Shown: one piece after another, positions 1 to 8,470 of the stretch
How the letters are laid out: each line of letters starts with the position of its first letter
Numbering within the stretch: position 1 is the stretch's first letter
Assembly (NCBI GenBank): GCA_003133075.1
Contig: PKZN01000030.1
Span: forward strand, 37,000 to 61,468
Origin: Acidimicrobiaceae bacterium
GTDB lineage: Bacteria > Actinomycetota > Acidimicrobiia > Acidimicrobiales > RAAP-2
Reading direction: 5' to 3'
DNA: 24,469 nucleotides
Made by a program: the position numbers and the translations under genes
The notes under the pieces: generated by a model
What the model was told of the DNA's origin: nothing
Seen by the model: only the letters and a program-made list of their open reading frames with translations
Databases searched by the model: none

Positions 1-1487
1 TCGCGACGTCTGGTTCGCTGCTTGCGAACGGCGCCGGGGCGACGGCGAGTCGTGCGGTGAGGGCCAAGGACTGGTCCTCGCTCGCGGCGCAGCTCTCGGG
101 CTCGCTGGTGCTGCCGGCCGACCCCGCCTACGGCCCGGACCGTCTGCTCTACAACGCGAAGTTCGTCGGACTGCACCCCGCGGCGCTCGCCTACTGCGCC
201 AGCGGCGAGGACGTGGCGCGCTGCGTCGCGTTCGCGACCGACCACGACGTCGAGGTCGTCGCGCGATCGGGCGGTCACAGCTACGGCGGCTACTCGAGTT
301 GCACCGGTCTGGTCATCGACGTCAGTCGTCTCGCGGCGATCAGCGTCGACCCCGTGCGCAATACCGCCGTGGTGGGCGCGGGCGCGCGCTTGATCGACGT
401 CTACAACGTGCTGGGCGAACACGACCGACTCCTGCCGGCCGGCTCGTGTCCGAGCGTCGGGGTCGCCGGGCTCACCCTGGGCGGGGGCATCGGCGTCTTC
501 GCTCGTCGCTACGGGATGACCTCGGACAACGTGCGTGCCGTCAGTCTCGTCACCGCGGACGCGCGCCACGTGACCGCCAACGAACACGACTTCACCGAGT
601 TGCTCTGGGCGAGTCGCGGCGGCGGGGGCGGGAACTTCGGGGTCGCGACCGAATTCACCTTCGACGTCCACCCCATGCCCGAGGTGACGCTCTTCACGTT
701 GCAGTACCCCTGGGAGGCCGCTTCGACGATGCTCGAGGCGTGGCAGGCGTGGACCGCGAGCGCACCGGACGAATTGTGGTCGAACTGTGAACTCGCCTCC
801 CAGGGCGACTACGGCTACCTGGCCCAGATCGCCGGGGTGTTCTGCGGTTCACCGAGCGCCCTCGCGAGCGCGCTCGCACCACTGCAGCGCGCGATCGCCA
901 CGTCACCGACCTACCGCTTCGTGGGTGGGGAGTCCTACATCAGGGCCATGATGATCGAGGCGGGCTGTTCCGGTCTCTCGGTGGCGGCCTGTCATCTGCC
1001 CTCGTCGAACCCTGCGGGCCGTCTCTCCAGGTCGGCGTATTCGGCCAAGTCCTCCTACGTCAATGCCCCGATGGACCACGCGGGCGTTGTCGCGATGATC
1101 GACGCCGTCGAACGTCTGAAGTCCGACGCGCCAACCCTCGGTGGCGCACTCGCCTTTGACGCCTACGGCGGGGTGATCAATCGAGTGGCGAGTGACGCGA
1201 CGGCCTTCGTGCATCGCGACAAGTTGGCCTGCATCCAGGCGACGTATTCATGGAGCGCCTACACCTCGGCAGCGGAGCTCAACGGTGGGGCCGCGTGGCT
1301 GGCGTGGCTCGGCGACGAGGTCTTCGACCCCGCGACCGGCGCCTATCAGAACTACATCGACCCGGCGCTCGCCGACTGGCGTCGCGCGTACTACGGAACG
1401 AACTTAGAGCGACTCGTGAAGGTGAAGCGCGACTACGACCCCGAGAACCGGTTCTCCTTCGCCCAGTCCATACCGCTCACGCTCTAG
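1..1487 (+). CDS. FAD-binding oxidoreductase, berberine-bridge/glucooligosaccharide-oxidase type, 5' partial
   Basis: This is a flavoprotein oxidoreductase with a PCMH-type FAD domain followed by a C-terminal BBE domain. Numbering from the GTG at 57, RSGGHSYGGY (70-79) carries His74 and GSCPSVGVAGLTLGGGIG (129-146) carries Cys131. These match the His and Cys that attach FAD bicovalently in this family. A BBE-like end, YQNYIDP...DYDPENRF, closes the protein. The frame stays open from 57 back to the left edge, and the residues there (ATSGSLLANGAGATASRA) look like the end of a signal peptide. I therefore think the true start lies outside the window and that GTG 57 is only the first available start. 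Export, perhaps by Tat, is inferred. The substrate cannot be told from sequence; the family oxidises sugars, alkaloids and other alcohols using oxygen. It is convergent with pckG, 37 nt away. Confidence 0.85.
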   Translation, partial: ATSGSLLANGAGATASRAVRAKDWSSLAAQLSGSLVLPADPAYGPDRLLYNAKFVGLHPAALAYCASGEDVARCVAFATDHDVEVVARSGGHSYGGYSSCTGLVIDVSRLAAISVDPVRNTAVVGAGARLIDVYNVLGEHDRLLPAGSCPSVGVAGLTLGGGIGVFARRYGMTSDNVRAVSLVTADARHVTANEHDFTELLWASRGGGGGNFGVATEFTFDVHPMPEVTLFTLQYPWEAASTMLEAWQAWTASAPDELWSNCELASQGDYGYLAQIAGVFCGSPSALASALAPLQRAIATSPTYRFVGGESYIRAMMIEAGCSGLSVAACHLPSSNPAGRLSRSAYSAKSSYVNAPMDHAGVVAMIDAVERLKSDAPTLGGALAFDAYGGVINRVASDATAFVHRDKLACIQATYSWSAYTSAAELNGGAAWLAWLGDEVFDPATGAYQNYIDPALADWRRAYYGTNLERLVKVKRDYDPENRFSFAQSIPLTL

Positions 1488-1524
1488 CGCGCTTCGACGC
1501 CGCCAGCCAACGTTGTCTATGTCG

Positions 1525-3315
1525 CTAGGCGAGCCGCGCCTCTAAGTCGGTGACGAAGTCGCGCAACTGCTCGGGCAGTCGCTCGTTGAACTTGGCGTAG
1601 TGCTCCTTGATGCGCGGGATCTCCTCGCGCCACTCGTCCTCATCGACGTTGAGGAGCTCTTCCATGTCGGCACGACTGACGTTGAGGCCCTCGACGTTGA
1701 TCGCCTCGACGGTCGGCACGTAGCCAATGACCGTCTCGGTCGCCTCGCCCTGGCCGGCCGTGCGCTCAAAGACCCACTCGAGGACGCGCGAGTTCTCGCC
1801 GAACCCCGGCCAGAGCCAGCGACCGTCCTCGCTCTTGCGAAACCAGTTCACGTAGAAGATCTTCGGCAACTTCGCCTCGTCGAAGCGCTCGGAGAAGGTC
1901 AGCCAGTGACCGAAGTAGTCGGCCATGTTGTACCCGCAAAAGGGCAACATCGCGAAGGGGTCGCGACGCAGGTTCCCGACGGCGCCCGTCGCCGCGGCGG
2001 TGGTCTCACTGGCCATGATCGACCCCAAGAACACGCCGTGGTTCCAGTCGCGCGACTGGAACACCAGGGGGATCACGCTGGCGCGCCGACCGCCGAAGAG
2101 GATGGCGTCGATGGGCACGCCCGCAGGGTCCTCCCACTCGGGGGCGATGGCGGGGTCTTGCTCGGCGGGCGCGGTGAAGCGCGAGTTCGGGTGCGCCGCG
2201 GGGGTGCCGAGTTCCTTGCTCCAGGCCTGGCCCTTCCAGTCGGTGAGGCCCTCGGGCGCCTCGCCCATGCCCTCCCACCAGATGTCGCCGTCTTTGGTGA
2301 GGGCGGTGTTGGTGAAGATCGTGTTCGCCGCGATTGAGTACATGGCGTTGGGGTTGGTGTCCATGTTGGTGCCCGGCGCGACGCCGAAGAAGCCCGCCTC
2401 GGGGTTGATCGCGTAGAGGCGACCGTCGGGCCCGGGCTTCATCCAACAGATGTCGTCACCGACCGTCTCGACCTTCCAGCCCGGCAACGTCGGCACCAAC
2501 ATCGCGAGGTTCGTCTTCCCGCACGCGCTCGGGAAGGCGCCGGTGACGTAGCGCGACTCACCCGCGGGGTTGGTGAGCTTCAAGATCAACATGTGTTCGG
2601 CCAGCCAACCCGCGTCGCGGGCCAGCACCGAGGCGATGCGCAGGGCGAAGCACTTCTTGCCGAGCAACGCGTTGCCGCCGTAGCCCGAGCCGAAGGAGAT
2701 GATCTCACTCGTCTCGGGGAAGTGGACGATGTACTTGTTCTCCTCGTCACACGGCCACGCAACGTCCGCCTGACCCTCGGCCAAGGGCATGCCCACCGAG
2801 TGCAGGCACGGCACGAACTCGCCGGTCTCACCCAGCACCTCGAGCGCGCCCTGGCCCATGCGGGTCATGATGCGCATCGAGACCGCCACGTAGGGCGAGT
2901 CGGTGATCTCGACGCCGATGTGTGAGATCCGTGATCCGAGGGGTCCCATGGAAAAGGGCACCACGTACATCGTGCGGCCCTTCATCGAACCGGTGAAGAG
3001 CGTGTTGAGCGTCTCGCGCATCTCGGCGGGCTCACGCCAGTTGTTCGTCGGCCCGGCGTCGATCTCTTTGGCCGAGCAGATGAAGGTGCGGTCCTCGACG
3101 CGCGCCACGTCGCCCGGGTCCGAGGCGGCGTAGTAGCTGTTCGGGCGTTTGGCCTCGGAGAGCTTGGTGAAGGTGCCGTTGTCGACGAGCAGTTGACAGA
3201 GCTCGTCGTACTCCTCGGCCGATCCGTCACACCAGTGGATACGATCAGGGGTTGTGAGCAGGGCCACTTCCTCGACCCATTCGATCAACTGCTTATTGGC
3301 GGTTGGGTACGTCAC
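1525..3315 (-). CDS. pckG: Phosphoenolpyruvate carboxykinase (GTP)
   Basis: This cytoplasmic enzyme converts oxaloacetate and GTP to PEP, CO2 and GDP, the entry step of gluconeogenesis. At 596 aa it has the usual length of the GTP-type family. The P-loop region FPSACGKTN (261-269) includes the family's reactive cysteine (Cys265). VGDDICW (285-291) is the kinase-2 metal site, and SGYGGNALLGKKC (210-222) is also characteristic. The start is the GTG at 3315, preceded on the minus strand by GAGGA with a 5-6 nt spacer. It diverges from thiL across 60 bases that contain a perfect inverted repeat, so its transcription may be controlled there. The GTP form, rather than the ATP form, is normal for actinobacteria. 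Confidence 0.97.
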   Translation of the reverse strand: MTYPTANKQLIEWVEEVALLTTPDRIHWCDGSAEEYDELCQLLVDNGTFTKLSEAKRPNSYYAASDPGDVARVEDRTFICSAKEIDAGPTNNWREPAEMRETLNTLFTGSMKGRTMYVVPFSMGPLGSRISHIGVEITDSPYVAVSMRIMTRMGQGALEVLGETGEFVPCLHSVGMPLAEGQADVAWPCDEENKYIVHFPETSEIISFGSGYGGNALLGKKCFALRIASVLARDAGWLAEHMLILKLTNPAGESRYVTGAFPSACGKTNLAMLVPTLPGWKVETVGDDICWMKPGPDGRLYAINPEAGFFGVAPGTNMDTNPNAMYSIAANTIFTNTALTKDGDIWWEGMGEAPEGLTDWKGQAWSKELGTPAAHPNSRFTAPAEQDPAIAPEWEDPAGVPIDAILFGGRRASVIPLVFQSRDWNHGVFLGSIMASETTAAATGAVGNLRRDPFAMLPFCGYNMADYFGHWLTFSERFDEAKLPKIFYVNWFRKSEDGRWLWPGFGENSRVLEWVFERTAGQGEATETVIGYVPTVEAINVEGLNVSRADMEELLNVDEDEWREEIPRIKEHYAKFNERLPEQLRDFVTDLEARLA

Positions 3316-3335
3316 GTCGTCCTCGTTTAGTCGTC

Positions 3336-3360
3336 ATTACGTCGCCTCGTACGACGTAAT
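3336..3360. promoter_or_regulatory. Perfect 9+9 bp inverted repeat in the pckG-thiL divergent gap (candidate operator)
   Basis: The arms ATTACGTCG (3336-3344) and CGACGTAAT (3352-3360) are exact reverse complements separated by 7 nt. The site lies 21 nt upstream of the pckG start and 15 nt upstream of the thiL start, where promoter elements for both genes should fall. Arm length and spacing suit a dimeric regulator. There is no U-run, and a terminator between divergent starts would make no sense. The regulator cannot be identified from this sequence. Confidence 0.5.
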
Positions 3361-3375
3361 ACTTGAACCACTGTC

Positions 3376-4320
3376 ATGAGCGCACCGACTGACCCAACCA
3401 GAGAACGAAGCCAGCGAGAAGATGACGTACTGGAGCGTATAGCCAAAATCGTCACCCCAGAGCGCACCCCCGCCGGAGAGACGCACGTCGGCGACGACGC
3501 GGCGGTGCTCCTGCCCTTCGTGGGTCAGGCGATCATCAGCACCGACGTGGCGGTGCTCGGGGTCCATTTGGACGCGACGCTCTTTCCCCTGGAAGACCTC
3601 GGCTACAAGGCCGTGATGGCCGCGCTGTCGGATTTGGCGGCCATGGGCGCGCGCCCGCGGGGGCTCGTCGTCGCGGTCAGCGCCCCGCCGGGCACGGACT
3701 TAGAGGCCCTGCACCGCGGGGTCGCCGACGCGGCGGCCTTGGCCAGCACGCCGGTCGTCGGGGGCGACCTCTCGCGCGGCGGCGACGTGACGGTGGCGGT
3801 GACCGTCTTTGGGGAGTGTCCCGGGCGTGGGGCCGTGCTGCGCAGTGGCGCCCAACCGGGCGACGAGATCCTGGTCACTGCGCCGCTGGGTCGCGCGGCG
3901 GCGGGGCTGCGTCGGCGACGCGCGGGCGCGGAACTCACCGATGAACTGGTCGTCGCGCACCGTCGTCCCTGGCCGCGGCTGCGTGAGGGCACGGCCGCTC
4001 GCGGCGCGCACGTGCACGCGATGATGGACCTGAGTGACGGGATCGGACTCGACCTGCACCGGATGGCCGACGCCTCTGACGTCGGCTTCGCGTTGACGTC
4101 GCTCCCGGTGGCGAACGGCGCGACGTTGGACGAGGCGATCAGTGGGGGCGAGGACTACGAGTTAGTGATCGCGACCAATGACCCCGGGCGACTGCGGATG
4201 TTGTACCTCGACCGCGGACTCGAGGCGCCGATCACCCTTGGCTGGGTGGTGGAGGATCCTGCGGTACGCACGCTTGGAGGCGAGCCGCTCGAGCGAAGAG
4301 GCTTCGAGCACGACCTCTAG
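3376..4320 (+). CDS. thiL: Thiamine-monophosphate kinase
   Basis: ThiL phosphorylates thiamine monophosphate with ATP to give thiamine diphosphate, the active cofactor. At 314 aa it has the normal length. It shows the AIR-synthase/ThiL fold motifs: GDDAAVL (39-45), STDVAVLGVHL (55-65), ALSDLAAMGA (83-92), VVGGDLSRG, MDLSDGIGLDLHRM and the C-terminal SGGEDYELV. Their aspartates bind magnesium and nucleotide. The ATG at 3376 has no clear Shine-Dalgarno sequence. An AATACT at 3358-3363 could be part of a -10 element and overlaps the inverted repeat. The gene is convergent with rpmB with only 4 nt between the stops, so there is no room for a separate terminator. No other thi genes are in the window. 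Confidence 0.95.
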   Translation: MSAPTDPTRERSQREDDVLERIAKIVTPERTPAGETHVGDDAAVLLPFVGQAIISTDVAVLGVHLDATLFPLEDLGYKAVMAALSDLAAMGARPRGLVVAVSAPPGTDLEALHRGVADAAALASTPVVGGDLSRGGDVTVAVTVFGECPGRGAVLRSGAQPGDEILVTAPLGRAAAGLRRRRAGAELTDELVVAHRRPWPRLREGTAARGAHVHAMMDLSDGIGLDLHRMADASDVGFALTSLPVANGATLDEAISGGEDYELVIATNDPGRLRMLYLDRGLEAPITLGWVVEDPAVRTLGGEPLERRGFEHDL

Positions 4321-4324
4321 GTCG

Positions 4325-4534
4325 CTAGGCGGAAAAGCTCGAGCGAGCCGGCTTGGTGACTTTGCCCGAGCGCAGGCAACCCGTGCAGACGTTCAGTCGC
4401 TTCGGGGTGCCATTCACCAGTGCGCGCACGCGCTGGATGTTCGGGTTCCAACGACGCTTGGTGCGTCGGTGCGAGTGCGAGACGTTCATGCCGAAAGACG
4501 GCTTCTTACCGCAAAGTTCGCAGACTGAGGCCAT
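4325..4534 (-). CDS. rpmB: Large-subunit ribosomal protein bL28, zinc-binding (C+) form
   Basis: This is a 69-aa 50S subunit protein beginning MASVCELCGKKPSFG. It has the typical HSHRRTKRRWNPNIQRVR core. Two CxxC pairs, CELC near the N-terminus and CTGC near residue 50, mark the zinc-containing C+ paralogue. An upstream ATG at 4543 (MFI-MAS) is possible, but the AAGGAG on the minus strand sits almost on top of it and 10 nt from the ATG at 4534, so I chose the latter. The gene diverges from fakA across 78 nt. A TACAGT on the minus strand (4600 to 4595) is a possible -10 element, and a small GCCCG/CGGGC hairpin (4553-4569) lies in the putative leader. Confidence 0.95.
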   Translation of the reverse strand: MASVCELCGKKPSFGMNVSHSHRRTKRRWNPNIQRVRALVNGTPKRLNVCTGCLRSGKVTKPARSSFSA

Positions 4535-4598
4535 GATGAACATTCTCCTTGCGCCCGTGAAGACCGGGCTGGGACGGGGTGAAATAGAACTCCCACTG

Positions 4599-4615
4599 TA
4601 GCATCGCTAGCGATG
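4599..4615 (+). promoter_or_regulatory. Candidate leaderless promoter of fakA with a 14-bp palindrome over the start codon
   Basis: TAGCAT (4599-4604) fits the actinobacterial -10 pattern TANNNT. The ATG at 4613 is 8 nt downstream, where transcription would be expected to begin, and no Shine-Dalgarno sequence is present. CATCGCTAGCGATG (4602-4615) is a perfect palindrome reaching from the -10 through the ATG. The candidate rpmB -10 on the other strand (TACAGT, 4595-4600) overlaps by two bases, so the two promoters would be back to back. Confidence 0.45.
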
Positions 4616-6244
4616 AGCACTCCCACGACGCTGTCGGCTCGCGATCTGCGTCAGGTGATCGCCACCTACGGCGACCTGCTGCGTAGCCACCGCGAGGTCA
4701 TCAACCGCCTCAACGTCTACCCGGTACCCGACGGCGATACCGGGACCAATATGGCCCTCACGATCGAATCGGTGGCCACTGCGCTGGACGCGCTGGAGGC
4801 GACCGCGCCTCTCGGCGAGGTCGCCAAGACCATCGCGCGAGGTTCCCTGATGGGCGCCCGAGGGAACTCTGGCGTCATTCTTTCCCAACTGCTGCGCGGA
4901 CTCGTGGCGGAGTTCCCGAGCGACGGCGAGGTGAGCGCCGCCGCGCTCTCCGTAGGGCTCTTGCACGCTGACGATCTGGCGCGCCAGGCCGTGTTGCGGC
5001 CCGTCGAAGGGACGATCCTGTCGGTGGCGCGCGGGGGCGCCGAGGGCGCGCGCGACCACCAGTCGACGTTGCTGGATCTCGTGCGCGGGGCGCGTGACGC
5101 GTCCAAGGTCGCGCTCGCGAAGACCCCGGACCAGCTGGAGGTCTTAAAGCGCGCCGGAGTCGTGGACTCGGGGGGCACTGGCCTCGTGCTCTTCTTTGAC
5201 GCGCTCTGCTTCGTGGTCGGTGGCGACGTGCTGCCGATCGCGCCGGACCTCGACACCGTTGAGGTGCACGTTCACGAAGAGCCCCACGACGCCTCGGCGC
5301 TCGCGGAGCTGCGCTATGAGGTGATGTACCTCCTCGACGCCGACGACACCAAGATGCACGCCTTTCGAGAGGTCTGGGCGGGCTTGGGCGATTCGATCGT
5401 AATCGTGGGCGGCGAGGGCATCTACAACTGTCACATCCACACCAACGAGATCGGTCCTGCGATCGAGGCGTCATTCGACGCCGGGCGCCCGCGCGAGATC
5501 CGCATCACCGACCTCAGTGAACAGGTCGTCGAGGAGCGCTGGGTGCGCGAGGCGACGCTGCAGGCCGGTGACGTTGAAGACCCGCCGCCCGCCACGGCGG
5601 TCGTGGCGGTGGTGGTGGGCGAGGGAATCGGGCGCATCTTTCACTCCCTCGGCGTGCGCCAGTTAGTACTCGGGGGTCAGTCGATGAACCCGTCGACGAA
5701 AGAACTCGTCGAGGCCGTGGAACTCACTGGTTCGAGCCACGTGGTGATACTGCCCAACAACAAGAACATCCAACCCGTCGCCGAGCAAGTCGTCGGGCTG
5801 GTCAGTCAATCGGTGGCGGTGGTGGCGACGACCTCGATCGTCGAGGGCTTCGCCGCGCTCTTGGCCTACGACCCGGACGCAACGCTCGAGGCGAACGCGG
5901 CGGCCATGACGGCATCGGCGTGCAACGTCGTCGCGGGCGAGATCACCCAAGCGGTGCGCGACACCACGACTGACGCGGGCGAGGTGAAAGAGGGCGACTG
6001 GATCGGTCTCGGTGCCGCGGGAGTGCTCTCGGTTGCGGGCTCTATAGCGGCAGCGAGTAATCAGTTACTCGAGCGCCTCGTGCGTCCCGAGCACGAGCTG
6101 CTCACCATCATCGAGGGTGACGGTTCCTCGCCGGCTAACACCCGTCGCGTCACCGAGTTCCTCGCTGAGGAGCACCCCCAGATCAGCGTCGAGGTCCACT
6201 ACGGCGGCCAACCCCTCTACCCCTACTACTTCGGCCTCGAGTGA
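4613..6244 (+). CDS. fakA: DAK2 domain fatty acid kinase, FakA/YloV family
   Basis: This is the ATP-binding subunit of fatty acid kinase. In characterised members, FakA phosphorylates a fatty acid held by a DegV-family FakB partner and yields acyl-phosphate for PlsX/PlsY. The N-terminal DhaL (DAK2) domain spans about residues 10-200. NVYPVPDGDTGTNM (34-47) holds the metal-binding aspartates and GARGNSGVILSQ (81-92) is the family signature. A middle FakA domain contains GEGIYNCHIHTNEIG, and an EDD-like C-terminal domain runs from about 320 to 543. The length of 543 aa is normal. The start has no Shine-Dalgarno sequence but has a -10 hexamer 8 nt upstream. It overlaps recG by 4 nt. No FakB is in the window, so use of exogenous fatty acids is inferred from the family. 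Confidence 0.88.
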   Translation: MSTPTTLSARDLRQVIATYGDLLRSHREVINRLNVYPVPDGDTGTNMALTIESVATALDALEATAPLGEVAKTIARGSLMGARGNSGVILSQLLRGLVAEFPSDGEVSAAALSVGLLHADDLARQAVLRPVEGTILSVARGGAEGARDHQSTLLDLVRGARDASKVALAKTPDQLEVLKRAGVVDSGGTGLVLFFDALCFVVGGDVLPIAPDLDTVEVHVHEEPHDASALAELRYEVMYLLDADDTKMHAFREVWAGLGDSIVIVGGEGIYNCHIHTNEIGPAIEASFDAGRPREIRITDLSEQVVEERWVREATLQAGDVEDPPPATAVVAVVVGEGIGRIFHSLGVRQLVLGGQSMNPSTKELVEAVELTGSSHVVILPNNKNIQPVAEQVVGLVSQSVAVVATTSIVEGFAALLAYDPDATLEANAAAMTASACNVVAGEITQAVRDTTTDAGEVKEGDWIGLGAAGVLSVAGSIAAASNQLLERLVRPEHELLTIIEGDGSSPANTRRVTEFLAEEHPQISVEVHYGGQPLYPYYFGLE

Positions 6245-8448
6245 GTGACGCGCCGTTGCGGCGGCTGCGCCAGCTCGGCGAGGTGCCCGTCGGACAGTTG
6301 CGCAACGTGGGGGAGAAACGCATCGACGCACTCAACTCCCTCGGGATCGAGAGCGTCTTTGACCTCCTCACCCTCTATCCGCGTCGCTACATCGACCGGA
6401 CCAAGCAGGTGGACCTCAGTGATCTCACCGTGGGCGACGAGGCGGCCGTCTTCGGCGAGATCGACGTGATCACCAGTCGACGCACCCGTCAGGGCAAGGT
6501 GATGGTTGAAGCGACGGTGCGCGACGGTGACGAGTCGATCAAGGTGGTCTTTTTCAATCAGGCCTGGCGCGAACGACAACTGAGCAAAGGCGTCCAAGCG
6601 TTGTTCTTCGGCAAGGTCGGCGACTATCGAGGCCAGCGTCAGATGACCAATCCGGTCGTCGACGTCATCGTCGGCATCACCGGCGACGAACGAGATCCCT
6701 CGCGGGTCGGGCGCGTGGTGGCCATCTACCCCGCGTCGGGCAAAGCGGGCCTCACCAGTTGGGAGATGGGCGGCTTCGTTGAGGAGTCACTGCGCCGCGC
6801 GGGAGCGTTTTTCGACCCCCTCGACGAGGCCGCGCGCGCGCCCCTCGAACTGGTCGAGCGCACGGCCGCCTTTTGGGGCATCCACCTCCCCGAGGACCTC
6901 GCTCAGGTTTCACCCGCGCGTCGTCGTCTGGCCTTCGACGAGTTCTTCCGCCTACAACTCGTGCTCGCGCTGCGTCGAGCTCGCCTCGAGGCGTCAGCCG
7001 CGGGCATTCGCCACCCCTTCGACCCGAACGACCTCGAGGTGACGCCCGGTCAACTCCTCGCCGGCGACGCGTCGCTCGTTCGCCGATTCATCGCGGGACA
7101 CCGATTCAGCCTCACCAGCGCCCAGCGACGGGTCCTCGGCGACGTGTCCTACGACATGTCCGGTCCCTTGCCGATGCACCGTCTCCTCCAAGGTGACGTC
7201 GGCTCGGGCAAGACCGTCGTGGCCCTGTGCGCGATGCTTGCGGCGCGCGACGGGGGCCGACAGAGCGTCCTCATGGCGCCGACCGAAGTGCTCGCCGAAC
7301 AGCACCTCGCTTCCTTGCGCGACGACCTGGCGGGGCTGAGCGTGCTCGACGAGACGGTGCTCGGGGGTGAACGACCGCTCTCGGTGCAACTACTCACGGG
7401 TCGGGTTCGTGCGAAGGACCGTCAGGCGGTACTCGAGGGACTGCGGCTCGGCTCGGTCGACATCGTGGTGGGCACGCACGCGCTCTTGAGTGACGACGTG
7501 CGCTTTCGCGCGTTGGGACTCATCGTGATCGACGAACAGCACCGCTTTGGTGTCGAGCAGCGCGCGGTGCTGCGCGACGAAGGTCGAGAGCGATCGGATG
7601 AGGGTGCCGACCCGGATCTGCTGGTGATGACCGCGACGCCGATTCCGCGCACCGCGGCGATGGTGCTCTTTGGTGACCTCGACGTCTCGGTGCTCGATGA
7701 GTTGCCCGCCGGTCGCCGAGCGATCGAGACGATCTGGGCCCAGGGGCCCCTCGACGTCGCCGCGTGCTGGGAACGGGTTCGTAGCGAAGTCGCCGCGGGC
7801 CGGCGTGCCTACGTCATCTGTCCCTTGGTCGATGGCTCCGAGCGCATCGAAGCGACCAGCGCGGTCGAAGAACGGACGCGACTGGCGACGAATGAACTGC
7901 GGGGTCTCGCCGTTGGTCTGTTGCACGGACAGATGAAGGGGAGTGAGAAGGACGAGGTGATGAACCAATTTCGCTCCGGCGAACTCGACGTCTTGGTGGC
8001 GACCGTCGTCATCGAGGTCGGGGTCGACGTGCCCGAGGCGACCGTGATCGTGATCGAAGACGCGTGGCGTTTCGGGCTCGCGCAACTCCACCAACTTCGT
8101 GGACGCGTCGGGCGCTCGGACCTGCAGAGTTACTGCTACCTCCTCGGCGAGCCCCCGAGCGACGAGGGGGTCGCACGATTAGAGGCGCTGGTCGCCACCA
8201 ACGACGGGTTCGAACTCGCCGAGGTGGACCTCGAGATGCGCGGGGAGGGGACGCTGCTGGGCGCACGCCAAAAAGGCCGCAGTGACCTACGACTGGCCAA
8301 GTTGCGCCAGGACGAGGACCTCCTCGTGGGTGCCCAGCGCCTGGCCGCCTCGATGGTGCAAGAGGACGGCCCCGCGCTGGCGGCCATGATCGACGAGCTA
8401 CGCCTCTTTGTTGACGACGATGAGGCCACCTATCTCTTTAAGAGTTAG
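6241..8448 (+). CDS. recG: ATP-dependent DNA helicase RecG
   Basis: RecG is a monomeric superfamily-2 helicase that reverses stalled replication forks and processes branched intermediates. At 735 aa it is full length. The N-terminal wedge/OB region (about 1-170) includes YPRRYIDRT (46-54). The helicase core has the Walker A LLQGDVGSGKT (315-325), the box DEQHRFG (431-437), MTATPIPRT (463-471), and the C-terminal VIEVGVDVPEA and QLRGRVGRS motifs. The end, ...LFVDDDEATYLFKS, is family-like. It starts at a GTG sharing GTGA with the fakA stop, which implies translational coupling. Pairing of a fakA/yloV gene with recG is common in Gram-positive genomes. Confidence 0.97.
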   Translation: MSDAPLRRLRQLGEVPVGQLRNVGEKRIDALNSLGIESVFDLLTLYPRRYIDRTKQVDLSDLTVGDEAAVFGEIDVITSRRTRQGKVMVEATVRDGDESIKVVFFNQAWRERQLSKGVQALFFGKVGDYRGQRQMTNPVVDVIVGITGDERDPSRVGRVVAIYPASGKAGLTSWEMGGFVEESLRRAGAFFDPLDEAARAPLELVERTAAFWGIHLPEDLAQVSPARRRLAFDEFFRLQLVLALRRARLEASAAGIRHPFDPNDLEVTPGQLLAGDASLVRRFIAGHRFSLTSAQRRVLGDVSYDMSGPLPMHRLLQGDVGSGKTVVALCAMLAARDGGRQSVLMAPTEVLAEQHLASLRDDLAGLSVLDETVLGGERPLSVQLLTGRVRAKDRQAVLEGLRLGSVDIVVGTHALLSDDVRFRALGLIVIDEQHRFGVEQRAVLRDEGRERSDEGADPDLLVMTATPIPRTAAMVLFGDLDVSVLDELPAGRRAIETIWAQGPLDVAACWERVRSEVAAGRRAYVICPLVDGSERIEATSAVEERTRLATNELRGLAVGLLHGQMKGSEKDEVMNQFRSGELDVLVATVVIEVGVDVPEATVIVIEDAWRFGLAQLHQLRGRVGRSDLQSYCYLLGEPPSDEGVARLEALVATNDGFELAEVDLEMRGEGTLLGARQKGRSDLRLAKLRQDEDLLVGAQRLAASMVQEDGPALAAMIDELRLFVDDDEATYLFKS

Positions 8449-8458
8449 TTCTAGGGCA

Positions 8459-8464
8459 TACCCT
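8459..8464 (+). promoter_or_regulatory. Candidate -10 element upstream of rsmD
   Basis: TACCCT matches TANNNT and ends 6 nt before the GTG at 8471, so an rsmD transcript could be leaderless. It lies in the only gap (about 20 nt) between recG and sepIVA, where all other junctions overlap. The preceding AGGG (8453-8456) pairs with CCCT (8461-8464) around a 4-nt loop, too short a stem to interpret. Confidence 0.35.
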
Positions 8465-8470
8465 TAGGTG

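Noticed and set aside
1488..1524. Possible terminator between the convergent FAD oxidoreductase and pckG genes.
   Set aside because: There is no stable stem followed by a T-run in either direction.
1600..2337. A 245-codon plus-strand frame opposite pckG.
   Set aside because: It is a shadow of pckG codon bias. The pckG motifs on the minus strand are intact.
4553..4569. GCCCG-7 nt-CGGGC hairpin in the rpmB leader, considered as a ribosomal-protein or attenuator element.
   Set aside because: A 5-bp stem is too short to distinguish from chance in GC-rich DNA, and no known L28 leader motif was recognised.
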